A stretch of 64,000 nt of DNA from Mesorhizobium sp. M8A.F.Ca.ET.218.01.1.1 (GCF_004791165.1 NZ_SRUZ01000002.1:657866-721865), one strand, 5' to 3'; counted from the first letter of the stretch, positions 20,601 to 29,570 are shown. Numbers and translations: made by a program. Notes: generated by a model not told the origin, from the letters alone.

Positions 20601-23600
20601 CTCGCAAGGACCTGTCGGCCCGCTATGACGAGGCTGCCGTTGCGCGCATACGGGTGGAGGACATAGAGCAGCAATGGCAGCAGGCCGCTTCTGCATTCTG
20701 GCCAAACAGTCAGTTGGGCAAACGCAAAGTCCAGAAGCTGCTTCAAGGCTATGTCACAGAGGGGGTAGCCGATCCTCAGCACGACTTGCTGCTGTTGCGC
20801 CTGATGCAGGACCGCCGGGCCACTGTCGAAGCCAACATCCTATCTGGGAAGCCGATCGGATTTGCCGCACTTGATACCGACACCCACCGTATCGATCAGA
20901 TACTCTCGATGGCCGAAAGGCTTCGACAGACGCTACGCCTGCCCGGCCTCGGCACGGAGGATTTCAAAGCGCTCCTGCAAGCAACCGCCCCGAGCCTGCG
21001 AAGCGGTGCAGCAGATAGCACGATGCGCTATGGGGCAGCCCGCTTCCTTGCGGCTTCTGCAGCATTCGAGGCTGCCAAGACCCAATTTGCGATCCCTGCT
21101 GGAAAGACGCCTTCTTGGGCAGAACATGATAACCCGCTGACCGAATTGACGACTGCGATGGGAGACTTGCTCGACGCCCGTCATCTTCTCCGGGACTGGA
21201 CTTCGTGGTGCGGCATTCGTCGCAGGGCTGTCAGTCACAATCTGGGAGCGTTGGTCGACGATATCGAGGCGGGTCTAGTGCGACCAGCTGAAGCTCAATC
21301 CGCGTTCCGCCTGGCCTATGTACGCTGGTGGCTGCCGGCCACGCTGGATGCCGATCCGGTGCTGCGGAATTTCCGTCGCTTCCAGCACGAGCACGCCATC
21401 GAAGATTTCCGGGAAATCGACGATCTTGTCCGCGCTCAAGCAAGCCTTCGCGTCATCAGTGCCATCGCTCATGGTTTGCCGGCTGTGCAAGGCGTCCCGC
21501 GCAATTCCGAGTTGGGCCTGTTGCGCCATCAGATGGAATTGCAGCGGCCCAGCCGGTCAATCCGCGAGATGATTGGCGCGATGCCGACGAGCTTTGCCAA
21601 GCTCGCGCCGTGCATGCTGATGTCCCCTCTTTCAATCGCTCAATATCTACCGCCCGACCAAGCCCTGTTCGACGTGGTGATTTTCGACGAAGCATCGCAG
21701 ATCACCACCTGGGACGCCGTCGGTGCCATCGCGCGAGCCCATCAAACCATAATCGTAGGCGATCCCAAGCAGTTGCCGCCCACCAATTTCTTTGGCCGCA
21801 ACGAGGAGGACGAGGAAGTCGTCGAACACGAAAAGGATCTTGAGAGCATTCTCGACGAAGCCAAAGCGGCCGGCATCCCGGTACGTGACCTGCGCTGGCA
21901 TTATCGTAGCCGCAATGAGTCGCTGATCGCCTTTTCCAACCATCACTACTATCAGAACCGGCTCATCACATTCCCTTCGCCAACGGTGGAAGATCGGGCA
22001 GTTCAGCTGCGAAAAATCACGACCGGCATCTATGACCGTGGCAAAAGCCGCACCAATCGAATCGAAGCCCAAGCGGTAACCGACGAGGCGGTCAGCAGGA
22101 TGCGGCGTTGGCTGGCCCTACCGGAAAAGGACCGACCCACGCTCGGAGTCATCACTTTCAACGCGCAACAGCAGTCGCTCATCCTCGACCTTTTCGACAA
22201 GGCACGCCAGACAGAGCCGGAGCTTGAATGGTTCTTTGCCGACGAGCGTATTGAGCCCGCCATCGTCAAGAATCTGGAAAATGTCCAAGGGGACGAGCGT
22301 GACATAATCCTGTTTTCGATCACCTTTTCGCAAGATAATGCCGGCAAGCGCAGCATGGATTTCGGCGCGCTGAATCGGGACGGCGGCGAACGCCGGCTGA
22401 ATGTCGCGGTGACGCGTGCGCGGCAGGAACTGATCGTATTTTCAGGTTTTGCCGCCGACCAGATCGACCCCAACCGAACCAAAGCGATCGGCGTACAGCA
22501 TCTCAAAGCCTTTCTCGATTTTGCCGAACGCGGCGCTGTGGCATTGCCAGCGCAGGAACGCGGATCGGTCGGAGCCCTGGAATCCCCTTTCGAGGAGGCC
22601 GTCGCTGCCGAGCTTGAGAAGCGCGGATGGACCATCGTTCCTCAAGTCGGCATTTCGGGCTTTCGAGTGGATATAGGGATCCGGCATCCCGATCTCGCCG
22701 GCGCCTATCTGGCTGGGGTCGAATGCGACGGCGCGACCTATCACAGTTCTGCCACGGCGCGAGATCGAGACAAGGTCCGCGAGCAGGTCCTGCGCGGCCT
22801 CGGGTGGAACATTGTCCGGGTATGGTCAACCGATTGGTGGTTTGATCTCGAAGGTTGCACCGAGAGGCTTCATGCCAGCCTGGCCGCGCTGCTCGAGGAA
22901 AGCCGTCGCAAACAGGCTGAACAACAGGAAAGTGAAGCCGCGATCCATTGGGACATGGGACATAAGGTCGACCCCATGGACCCATTGCCAGCCGAAGACC
23001 TAGCATCGGCCGGCGAACCGGAACATCCGTCGATAAAATCAGAGCCAGAACTTGTCGCCGCTCCCCTCGCGACGGGAGAGCGCCCATCGGCATCTGCAGG
23101 AATTTTGCCTGCGGCCGCGCATTCGACGCATGATACCGTACCGACGGGCGGCCGTTATCGCCTGACTGATCTAACCGGATTTTCCACCAGCCCGGATCAG
23201 TTTTATGACTTCGTCTACCGAGGCACGCTGCGGTCCATGGTCGACGCGGTGATCGAGCAGGAAGGACCTCTGCGAGATGACGTCCTTGCGCAGCGCATCG
23301 CACGGGCGCATGGCTGGCTCAGAACGGGCAACAAGATTCGGGAGCGGATCGACCTGCATCTGCGCGAGTTCGATAGAACTGAAGAATCCAGCGGCAGCTT
23401 CCTATGGAAGAGAGGGACGGTGGTCGACCTGCTTGATTATCGCATGCCGTTCGATGCCGATGCCCGCCGGTCCATTGCCGACATTCCAATCGCCGAGCTG
23501 GCCGCTGTCGTCGTTGCGAACGAGGACATTCTGGAACAGTCCGACCCCGCTCTCGACCTTGCACGTCTGCTCGGTGTCGAGCGACTTGCGGCGATTTCAC

Positions 23601-23656
23601 GCTCCCGGCTGGATGAAGCCATCGATCGCGCCCAGCGCAACCTGGCATCGACATAG
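17693..23656 (+). CDS. Giant DUF4011-SF1 helicase-Vsr/DUF559-like nuclease-DUF3320 protein (Hhe-like)
   Basis: A 1987-residue protein. The DUF4011 motif DRWQKKLLDLTLRNRLLNF lies at about 390-410. Helicase motif I is IIGPPGTGKSQT (about 700), II is VIFDEASQ (about 1330), III is VGDPKQLPP (about 1357), and VI is LNVAVTRARQEL (about 1573). A Vsr/DUF559-like PD-(D/E)XK domain follows (SPFEEAVAAELEKRGW then GVECDGATYH, about 1630-1710), and a DUF3320 domain comes near the C-terminus (FYDFVYRGTL, VLAQRIARAHG, about 1825-1920). From memory, this order matches the Hhe proteins found in anti-phage surveys. The ATG at 17693 follows a GGGGATGGGG stretch. It begins an operon with SbcD- and SbcC-like genes, 13 bases before the next start. 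Probable role: ATP-driven nucleic-acid tracking and cleavage. Confidence 0.9.
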   Translation: METSSETGDAAGISAAPVIEVVADIAASFTYASFQNAIPVIRSIALNNPTQQGFEKCTLELTSNPPFLRAKSWTIDRIVAGDRLPLSDRKIDLDAGYLAGLNEAERGEITLRLTSGGAVLAEQRVAVRLLARDEWGGVVDMAQLLAAFVMPNDPAIAGLLRSAAELLAAHGHPSSLDGYQSGNPQRAFMLAAAIYSAIAGLSLHYAEPPASFESRGQKIRRPSIITAEKLATCLDTSLLFASALEATGLHPVVLMFQGHAAVGVWMTQRTLANAIEPDAMEVRKALASRELIVFETTGVTHRPAMTLEAAQHAIEQRLDETQVATFVAAIDIRRSRSGGITPLASHEPTRRSVDAEAATEIALPLPAAPAVVALPVEIVEVKPTTAAGRIDRWQKKLLDLTLRNRLLNFPDSKKTIPFLCTDVGYLEDRLMAGASIRLISLPEQNPLGERDAVLYREVHGRDLQRGFAAEALLRDELPSTLDGRQLESRLIDLYRQVRNDFAEGGANTLFLAVGFLRWKKKAEDERSYRAPLLLVPVKIERRSATSHFTLRFHEDEPRFNATLLQFLERDFELKLPQFSGELPEDESGVDVPRLLGLMRQAVRDVPGMEVVDETALSTFSFAKFLMWKDLVERTDALRENRVVRHLIDTPEIAFEGNGASFRDERELDRHYAPSDMVLLLPADSSQTAASLAAAEGRDFVIIGPPGTGKSQTIANMIANCLSVGKTVLFVAEKTAALDVVYRRLREHGLGAHCLELHSSKADRRNFLTQLRISWESGVRVDAAEWIAINERLRVRRDELNAYVEALHRHHVNGLTPYLALGIALKNKRQHAPRLSWPSRDSHDEANRLALEHIAAETGLAFQSVEMRSVLRLIDVTEWTSGWQDNLLEGAKTLKNASEVLATALDAFLVSIGLRAKGDASKAELEALRKLAAALQDSAGYDVSIVFDRDFAQLRGALATLNEAIGDYRKSRKDLSARYDEAAVARIRVEDIEQQWQQAASAFWPNSQLGKRKVQKLLQGYVTEGVADPQHDLLLLRLMQDRRATVEANILSGKPIGFAALDTDTHRIDQILSMAERLRQTLRLPGLGTEDFKALLQATAPSLRSGAADSTMRYGAARFLAASAAFEAAKTQFAIPAGKTPSWAEHDNPLTELTTAMGDLLDARHLLRDWTSWCGIRRRAVSHNLGALVDDIEAGLVRPAEAQSAFRLAYVRWWLPATLDADPVLRNFRRFQHEHAIEDFREIDDLVRAQASLRVISAIAHGLPAVQGVPRNSELGLLRHQMELQRPSRSIREMIGAMPTSFAKLAPCMLMSPLSIAQYLPPDQALFDVVIFDEASQITTWDAVGAIARAHQTIIVGDPKQLPPTNFFGRNEEDEEVVEHEKDLESILDEAKAAGIPVRDLRWHYRSRNESLIAFSNHHYYQNRLITFPSPTVEDRAVQLRKITTGIYDRGKSRTNRIEAQAVTDEAVSRMRRWLALPEKDRPTLGVITFNAQQQSLILDLFDKARQTEPELEWFFADERIEPAIVKNLENVQGDERDIILFSITFSQDNAGKRSMDFGALNRDGGERRLNVAVTRARQELIVFSGFAADQIDPNRTKAIGVQHLKAFLDFAERGAVALPAQERGSVGALESPFEEAVAAELEKRGWTIVPQVGISGFRVDIGIRHPDLAGAYLAGVECDGATYHSSATARDRDKVREQVLRGLGWNIVRVWSTDWWFDLEGCTERLHASLAALLEESRRKQAEQQESEAAIHWDMGHKVDPMDPLPAEDLASAGEPEHPSIKSEPELVAAPLATGERPSASAGILPAAAHSTHDTVPTGGRYRLTDLTGFSTSPDQFYDFVYRGTLRSMVDAVIEQEGPLRDDVLAQRIARAHGWLRTGNKIRERIDLHLREFDRTEESSGSFLWKRGTVVDLLDYRMPFDADARRSIADIPIAELAAVVVANEDILEQSDPALDLARLLGVERLAAISRSRLDEAIDRAQRNLAST

Positions 23657-23669
23657 TCTCGGAGACTCC

Positions 23670-24794
23670 ATGTTTCGATTCATCCACAGCTCCGATCTTC
23701 ATATCGGCAAGCGGTTCGGCAACATGCCAGAGGATCTGCGCGGGCGGCTCCGTGAAGCGCGCCATGGCGCGATCAGCCGGCTGGCAGAGCAGGCACGCGT
23801 CCATGGTGCATCCACCATACTTCTGGCCGGCGATACGTTCGATACCGAAACGCCCACTCCAGCGATGTTGCGGCAGGCCATGGCCGAGATGAGCCAGAGC
23901 GCGCCTCTGCGCTGGATATTGCTGCCTGGCAACCATGATTCCCTGTTGGCTGATCAATTGTGGAGTGCAGCGGACAGCGTTGTGCCGGACAATGTCCTGC
24001 TGGCGACGCGGCCCGAAACCCTGACCATTGGCGCGGACGTGGCGCTGCTGCCTGCACCTTGCACCACCCGCAGACCCGGTCGCGACCTTACCGAGTGGAT
24101 GAACAGCGCCGCGACGCCGCAAGGCGCCATCCGGCTCGGCCTTGCTCATGGCGCTATTCAGAACTTTTCCGAAGATTCAGCAGCGTCCGATGTCATTGCA
24201 CCAGATCGCGCGACTAAGGCCGGCCTCGATTATCTGGCACTTGGCGACTGGCACGGACCCGTCACCATCAATGAGCGCAGCCGTTATAGCGGTGCGCCCG
24301 AACCTGACCGTTTCAAGCATGATACACCCGGTCAGGCCCTTGTCGTTTCCATTGCCGGGCCTGGCGCCGTGCCCGAGATCGTGGCCGTTGAAACAGCTAG
24401 CTTTTCCTGGAAAACCGCTCCCCTGCATCTGCTGTCTGGCGACGACAGCGCCGCGGCATTTGAAGCGTTGCTTCCACCGGCTCATCTGCGGCGTCAGACT
24501 TTGCTGCGAATTGCCGCGTCTGGCCGGGTGCGGTTAAGTGGGCGAACGATCCTTCAAGCGGCGATCGCGGTAGCCGCGCCCGACTTCGCCTATCTGGAAC
24601 TGGACGGGGACGGGCTCGCGACCGACTGCGAAAGTGGCGATTTGGATCGGATCGACCGCTCTGGTGCCCTTCGCGAGGCAGCGCAGGCACTGTTGGATGA
24701 AAGCAGCGACGAAACCCGGTCGGCTGTCGAACGCGACATATCGCGAGAAGCACTGGTTCGGTTGTTCAGCTATTGCGAGGCGATGGGATCATGA
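23670..24794 (+). CDS. SbcD/Mre11-like metallophosphoesterase
   Basis: A 374-residue DNA-repair-nuclease-type phosphoesterase. Motifs are IHSSDLHIGKRF (D9, H11), LLAGDTFDTET (D55), LLPGNHDSLL (N88, H89, D90), GLAHGAIQN, and LALGDWHGP (the final GxWHG variant of GHxH). Mre11/SbcD proteins cut DNA ends or hairpins together with an SbcC/Rad50 ATPase. The start at 23670 follows GGAG, and its stop overlaps the start of the downstream ATPase by four bases (ATGA), so the pair is probably made as a complex. It is shorter than E. coli SbcD (about 400 residues), and its C-terminal part is divergent, so it is a paralogue rather than the housekeeping enzyme. Confidence 0.85.
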   Translation: MFRFIHSSDLHIGKRFGNMPEDLRGRLREARHGAISRLAEQARVHGASTILLAGDTFDTETPTPAMLRQAMAEMSQSAPLRWILLPGNHDSLLADQLWSAADSVVPDNVLLATRPETLTIGADVALLPAPCTTRRPGRDLTEWMNSAATPQGAIRLGLAHGAIQNFSEDSAASDVIAPDRATKAGLDYLALGDWHGPVTINERSRYSGAPEPDRFKHDTPGQALVVSIAGPGAVPEIVAVETASFSWKTAPLHLLSGDDSAAAFEALLPPAHLRRQTLLRIAASGRVRLSGRTILQAAIAVAAPDFAYLELDGDGLATDCESGDLDRIDRSGALREAAQALLDESSDETRSAVERDISREALVRLFSYCEAMGS

Positions 24795-27424
24795 AACTTA
24801 CGGCCCTTCGGCTCCACAACGTCAAACGGTTCGCCGGGCAAGGCGTCGCCATCGAAAACATCGGCGACGGCGTCAACGTGCTTTGCGCGGTCAATGAGTT
24901 CGGCAAATCAACCTTCTTCGAAGCGCTGCACGCACTCTTTTTCCAGCCTCACACGGGCACACCCGAAGGCGTGCGACTGTTGCGGCCTTACAGTGGGGGC
25001 AATCCGGTGGTGGAGGCCGACATCACCACTTCAGAAGGACGCTATCGACTTGCCAAGCAGTTTTATGGCGGCAGGCTGGCCAGCGTTATTGACCTCGACG
25101 GCGGGCGACTGTTGGCTCAAGCCGATGAGGCCGAAGCCTTTATCGGCAAACTAATCCATGGCGGAAGCGCAGGACCGGCAGGATTGCTCTGGGTTCGCCA
25201 AGGGGTCACCGGCATCGAAAGGCGCAGCAAAAGCGAGGAGGACGGCGAAAAACGCGTGCGCGAAAGCCTACTGTCCTCGGTTCAGGGGGAAGTTGAAGCC
25301 CTGACCGGCGGGCGACGCATGGCCGAAATCGCCGCGGCATGTGAAGAAGAACTCTATAGCCTGGTTACGTCAACGCTGCGTCCCAAGAGCGGCGGTCTCT
25401 ATGCGGCAGCGCTCGACGAGCGTGACAAGCTGGTGAAAGACGAGCAGCGTCTCAGCGCCGAAGTCACCGGTCTGCGCGATTCGCTCGACAAGCGGCGCAT
25501 GGCGTTGGCGCGTCTGTCTGAGCTTGAAAACCCCGAAGAAGGCGCCACTCGGCGGGAAGCCATCTCGGCCGCGGAAGCCGCAGTCGAGGCCGCCAAATCG
25601 CACAGCGAAGCCTTGAAAGCCGCCGAGGCGGAAGCTGCCCTTGCCGCAATTCACCACGACGCGGCGCAGCAGGCCCTCGATAGTTTTCGGACCGCGCTCA
25701 AACGAGCCACGGATTTGCGCCAGCAGTCGACGATTGCGCAGCTTCGCCGCAGTGAGGTTCTCGATCGGCGCGCTTCTGCCATTGCCGAAAACGAACAAGC
25801 GATGGGCGAAGTTCAAGCAGCCGAACTGGAAGAGCGCGAAGCACGCGAATTGCTCGCGCGGCTGGATGCGACTCTTTTGGCGCGTGACGCTGCCGAACAA
25901 CTGGCCGGCTCGGACAACCGGTTGAAACAAGCCGAAGTCGCCAGAACCCAGATCGAAGATGGAGAGGCAGCACTGGCGATGCTGGCGGTGCCGGAACAAG
26001 CTGTCGAGCAACTCCAGGCGCTCGAAATCGAGATCGCCAGCCTTCGTGCAGCTCACCTGGCAACCCTGCCGACGCTATGCATGGAATACCGGGACGGCGC
26101 CGCCGATTTGGTGACCATCGATGCCAAGCCCTTGCCCCATGCAGAAGACCAAAGCTTTGCTGGCACCGTACGCCTGGATATTGCCGGCATCGGAGCCTTG
26201 ACCCTGCGATCGAATCGGCCGCAGCAGGCCGACCGGACCATCGAAGACGCCGAAGCGAAGCACCGCAGCCTGCTTGCGTCCCTCGGTGTCGATAGCCTCA
26301 GGACGGCACGCCAGCGCCTAGTGGAAGCGCGCGACAAAGCTACCGAACTGGGCTTGGCGCGTCAGCGACTTGCCGATCTCGCGCCCAAGGGGATACAGCA
26401 ATTACACGAGGAGCTTGCTCGTCTGAGTGCCCTCGGGGCCGGGGACCTCGAACTCAAAGTCGATCCAGAACAGATCCGGCAACATCATGCCGCAGCCGAG
26501 CAGCGTGTGGCGACAACACGCAACAGCGTGCGCGAGGCCTTGCCTTTGCGCAGCCATGCCGACGAGGCTGTCATGGCTGCGGAGACGGCTTATGTCACCA
26601 TCCAGGCGGAACTGACCAGCCTCGAGGTCATATTGGGACCCGATGCAGCGCGCGAGGAAAAGGGGCGCTTGCTGCTCACCGAGGCCACCGCACGACAAAA
26701 GCTGCGCGAAGCGGCCGAAATGCGCGCTGCTCCCCTGCGCGACGGCGCTCGCGATCTCACCAGCGCTGAAGCCGTTCTGCGCCGCGCCCGTTCGGTTCAG
26801 GATGCCGCCACACAGGAAGCAAGTCAGTTGCGTGTAACCCTGGCCGATCTCAATGGCCATATTCGCACTCGGTCCGACGACGCGGTGGAAGAAGCTTTGC
26901 GCGAGGCCACAGAAAAATTGGAAATCGCTGGAGAGCGAGCGAGACGCTTCGAATTCGAAAAAGCCGTCCTCGACCGGCTGCGCACGACGCTGGTCGCTGC
27001 GCGCTCGACGGCACGCGATCTTTATCTGAAGCCGGTCATGTCCGAGCTGCGACCGCTGCTTGGATTGCTATTCGATGACATCTCCATAGTGTTCGACGAG
27101 AACACACTGTTGCCACAGACCGTTCGCCGCAATGGTCAGGATGAGGATGTCGATAGGTTGAGTGGCGGCATGCGAGAACAGCTTTCGGTTCTGACACGTC
27201 TGGCCTTCGCCCGTTTGCTTGCCCGCGACGGCCGACCCACACCGGTTATCCTGGATGACGCTTTGGTTTATTCCGATGACGACCGCATCGAGCGCATGTT
27301 CGACGCTTTGCATCGTCAATCACACGATCAGCAGATTCTCGTTTTCTCCTGCCGCCAACGCGCGTTTGCAAAACTCGGCGGTAACATTTTGCAGATGAGC
27401 GACTGGCAACCGGGTCGGTCATAA
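24791..27424 (+). CDS. SbcC/Rad50/YhaN-like coiled-coil ATPase
   Basis: An 877-residue ATPase with the two halves of an ABC head separated by long coiled coils. The N-terminus LTALRLHNVKRF leads into Walker A AVNEFGKSTF (residues 33-42). A long Ala/Glu/Arg-rich helical middle follows. The C-terminus carries RLSGGMREQLSVLTRL (signature, about 787) and TPVILDDALVYSDDDR (Walker B, about 818). The last switch region reads VFSCRQRAF rather than having a His. No CxxC zinc hook is visible in the coiled coil, unlike Rad50/SbcC. YhaN-type proteins share these features. It is translationally coupled to the SbcD-like gene and should form a nuclease-ATPase complex with it; association with the giant helicase is inferred from the operon. 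Confidence 0.85.
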   Translation: MKLTALRLHNVKRFAGQGVAIENIGDGVNVLCAVNEFGKSTFFEALHALFFQPHTGTPEGVRLLRPYSGGNPVVEADITTSEGRYRLAKQFYGGRLASVIDLDGGRLLAQADEAEAFIGKLIHGGSAGPAGLLWVRQGVTGIERRSKSEEDGEKRVRESLLSSVQGEVEALTGGRRMAEIAAACEEELYSLVTSTLRPKSGGLYAAALDERDKLVKDEQRLSAEVTGLRDSLDKRRMALARLSELENPEEGATRREAISAAEAAVEAAKSHSEALKAAEAEAALAAIHHDAAQQALDSFRTALKRATDLRQQSTIAQLRRSEVLDRRASAIAENEQAMGEVQAAELEEREARELLARLDATLLARDAAEQLAGSDNRLKQAEVARTQIEDGEAALAMLAVPEQAVEQLQALEIEIASLRAAHLATLPTLCMEYRDGAADLVTIDAKPLPHAEDQSFAGTVRLDIAGIGALTLRSNRPQQADRTIEDAEAKHRSLLASLGVDSLRTARQRLVEARDKATELGLARQRLADLAPKGIQQLHEELARLSALGAGDLELKVDPEQIRQHHAAAEQRVATTRNSVREALPLRSHADEAVMAAETAYVTIQAELTSLEVILGPDAAREEKGRLLLTEATARQKLREAAEMRAAPLRDGARDLTSAEAVLRRARSVQDAATQEASQLRVTLADLNGHIRTRSDDAVEEALREATEKLEIAGERARRFEFEKAVLDRLRTTLVAARSTARDLYLKPVMSELRPLLGLLFDDISIVFDENTLLPQTVRRNGQDEDVDRLSGGMREQLSVLTRLAFARLLARDGRPTPVILDDALVYSDDDRIERMFDALHRQSHDQQILVFSCRQRAFAKLGGNILQMSDWQPGRS

Positions 27425-27445
27425 GCGGAGATCGCGCAGCCTCAG

Positions 27446-27823
27446 CTAGGGCGACGGCAGATCGTATCGTGTTACGATTGCAATGCCGTTTTCGATCTCG
27501 ATTTCGATAACTTCATTAATCAGGAATTCCTCTGGGCCAAGATCCTCGAGGAGAGCATCGAAGAGCTCTCTCTGTTTTTCAGGCCCGACCTGAGGGACGA
27601 CGATAATCAGGCCGGCGTGAACCGGTTCTTTGGCATAGAGCTTCCTGAAGTCCTTAGCATTGTTGGTGACGAAGGTGAAATCCTCATCGATAATGAGCGG
27701 CATGAGGTCCCAGTCGGTTTCGCCGCTTAGCCCAAGCCAGTTGACGTGGTTTGCTTCATGTCCGCGTTCTTGGGCTACCGCAACCAGAGACGTGTGCAGG
27801 CACTCATCGATCAGAAACCTCAC
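27446..27823 (-). CDS. DUF5615 PIN-like toxin
   Basis: A 125-residue protein of the DUF5615 PIN-like family. The opening MRFLIDECLHTSL carries the first PIN acidic residue, and DEDFTFVTNNAKDF carries the second acidic cluster and the TNN motif. Such proteins are predicted single-strand RNases acting as toxins. The start is a GTG at 27823, four bases after the stop of the antitoxin gene, so the two are translationally linked. It is convergent with the SbcC-like gene, 21 bases away, marking the right edge of the defence-like block. Confidence 0.85.
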   Translation of the reverse strand: MRFLIDECLHTSLVAVAQERGHEANHVNWLGLSGETDWDLMPLIIDEDFTFVTNNAKDFRKLYAKEPVHAGLIIVVPQVGPEKQRELFDALLEDLGPEEFLINEVIEIEIENGIAIVTRYDLPSP

Positions 27824-27827
27824 GAGG

Positions 27828-28478
27828 TCACACGCGTCTCGACCTGGCCGACGGACCTGGGTCGCCCTTCAAAACCACGCGCTTCGACGACTTTATTTTC
27901 ACGCCCTGCTCGACCAGCTTCTTAGGCCGCCCACGAACCGGGTGCGCGGCGACCCACATTCTGGCGAGCTCAATCACGCGCGGCGTTAGCTTCGGATATC
28001 CCTCCAGAACCTCCGCTTCATCTGCGCCCTGCGCTAGCATCGTCGTGATCATACGAACAGGGATGCGGGTTCCTTTGAAGACAGGCTCTCCGCCCATCAC
28101 CCCTTTAACGCGGCCGATGGCGGCCTCCGCTTCATCAAGATCCACGATGCGCGCTTTGAGCTGTTTACGTGCCTCGGCGACGTCGACGATCAGCAGGTCG
28201 TCGGCCCTTACGGTCTTGGCCCTTGGGGCAGCTTTGATTTCCTCGAACAGGCGGTAGCGACGATCAGCGGGCAATGTCGCACCCACGCCATACCAAAGCT
28301 TGAGCCGCAGCAAATCCTCGCCGGTCAATGCCCGTCGGACGACCCCACCGATGCGCCGAGCAGTGCTTGGCACAGTATCGACAATGCGTTTGTCGATCGC
28401 ATTGTGCACGGCCTTGATTCCTATCCCGCTGACGGCGGCTGCCTCTGCGGGGGTGTAGATGCGAGCAAGTGTGCCCAT
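27828..28478 (-). CDS. DUF433 antitoxin-like DNA-binding protein
   Basis: A 216-residue protein with an N-terminal MerR-like helix-turn-helix (IYTPAEAAAVSGIGIKAVHN, residues 5-24) and a C-terminal DUF433 domain (MGGEPVFKGTRIPVRMITTM followed by EVLEGYPKLT). DUF433 proteins are the usual antitoxin partners of DUF5615 PIN-like toxins and probably repress their own promoter. The ATG at 28478 is preceded by AAGGAGAAG at optimal distance, which decides it over an upstream in-frame extension. A basic C-terminal tail may bind nucleic acid or the toxin. Confidence 0.85.
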   Translation of the reverse strand: MGTLARIYTPAEAAAVSGIGIKAVHNAIDKRIVDTVPSTARRIGGVVRRALTGEDLLRLKLWYGVGATLPADRRYRLFEEIKAAPRAKTVRADDLLIVDVAEARKQLKARIVDLDEAEAAIGRVKGVMGGEPVFKGTRIPVRMITTMLAQGADEAEVLEGYPKLTPRVIELARMWVAAHPVRGRPKKLVEQGVKIKSSKRVVLKGDPGPSARSRRV

Positions 28479-29011
28479 TATTCTTCTCCTTATAAAGAAT
28501 AATATAGGCCGTTTGACCCCCTCCGTAAAGGCACGCGTCTTTGGAATCACGGCGGTTAGCAAAGGCGGTGGTGAGCCGAGAGGCCTCACAAACCCTTGGG
28601 GCTCGAGATGGCAGACTCGGCGCAGTATAATTGCGCTAACTATCGAATTTGCAGTTGGCGACAAACGACACACGAGTTCGTCGCGGACTTTTAACTCTGC
28701 GAAGGCGCGTCTTCGAGCGCTTTGAAACCCTACACCCATCTGCAGGCCATCTGTATCAAGCTTTGGACCAAAACCGTTTCCATCGCTCACGAGCGTTCTC
28801 TCTGGGGGTCTCAAGTGGGGCTTGCCCATGGCCACGAATTTTTGGGCGACAGCGGTGCAGAGGCCGCATACCGCTGCCTGCTTGACGTCGCTGACCGTGT
28901 CCATGTCCGAAATTTGCCTACAAATTTCGGACGCCCTTGGGCGCGCTAGATTCGCTATGGAAAGCTGGAAGCACTCGCAAGCCCGGTGGCCACAGCGTCT
29001 GCAGCGCCAAG
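28479..29011. other. Gap without a gene
   Basis: The first 30 bases hold the ribosome-binding site and AT-rich promoter region of the DUF433 gene. Beyond that I see no gene, repeat or RNA. Confidence 0.4.
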
Positions 29012-29570
29012 CTATTCCTCCGTATCCAAACCCGCATCCTCATGGCCACTAGCCAACTCTGGCATAATTTCACCAGCAAGCAGCTCATCTCTGCTCAGCA
29101 GCCCGGCATCCTCGAGCGCCTCGCAGTCCGGGAGATCGCGAAGCGTGTCGAGGCCGAACTCGAGCAGGACGCTTTTGTCGTCACATAGGTGTAGGGAGCG
29201 CCGGGCGTCGGACTGCGCGGGTTCGACGCGATCAGGCCGGTGCCGCAGATGGCCGATCAGGTCGCGACTGATTACTTCCCGAAAACCGACGACAATTCGG
29301 CGCGGGTAATCGGCTGGAAGTGCCGATGCACATCAGCATCAGCACGTCCGACCACGTCAGGTCCACGGCACGCCCGCTGCTTCCGCAGGCGCGGATGGCA
29401 TCGGCATAGGCCGGCCGTGTCAGGTGCTTCCAGCCGCCGGCGACAGCGACGAGGTCATAGGGCCGTCCGCGCAGCTCTCGGATGTCGTCGATGAGAAGGT
29501 CACGGGCGAGCTCGCGGGAGAGACTGCACCGCAAGCGCGTCCCGCGCGCGCGAACTGCTCGATCAACTGA
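29012..29570 (-). pseudogene. scpB-like (SMC-Scp complex subunit) relic
   Basis: Minus-strand pieces match ScpB, the winged-helix partner of bacterial SMC. They include LLIDDIRELRGRPYDLVAV and GGWKHLTRPAYADAIRA, then VLMCIGTSS, VSRDLIGHLR after a shift and a stop, LLEFGLDTLRDLPDCEALED, and AGLLSRDELLAGEIMPE, ending with a stop at 29012. At least two shifts and one in-frame stop are present. The N-terminal part is unclear and may continue decayed towards 29,800. Plasmid- and island-borne scpB copies are common in rhizobia; this one is dead. Confidence 0.75.

Noticed and set aside
24791-27424. Identification of the ATPase as housekeeping SbcC
   Set aside because: It is shorter than typical SbcC, lacks a visible CxxC zinc hook and sits in a defence-like operon, so a paralogue is more likely.
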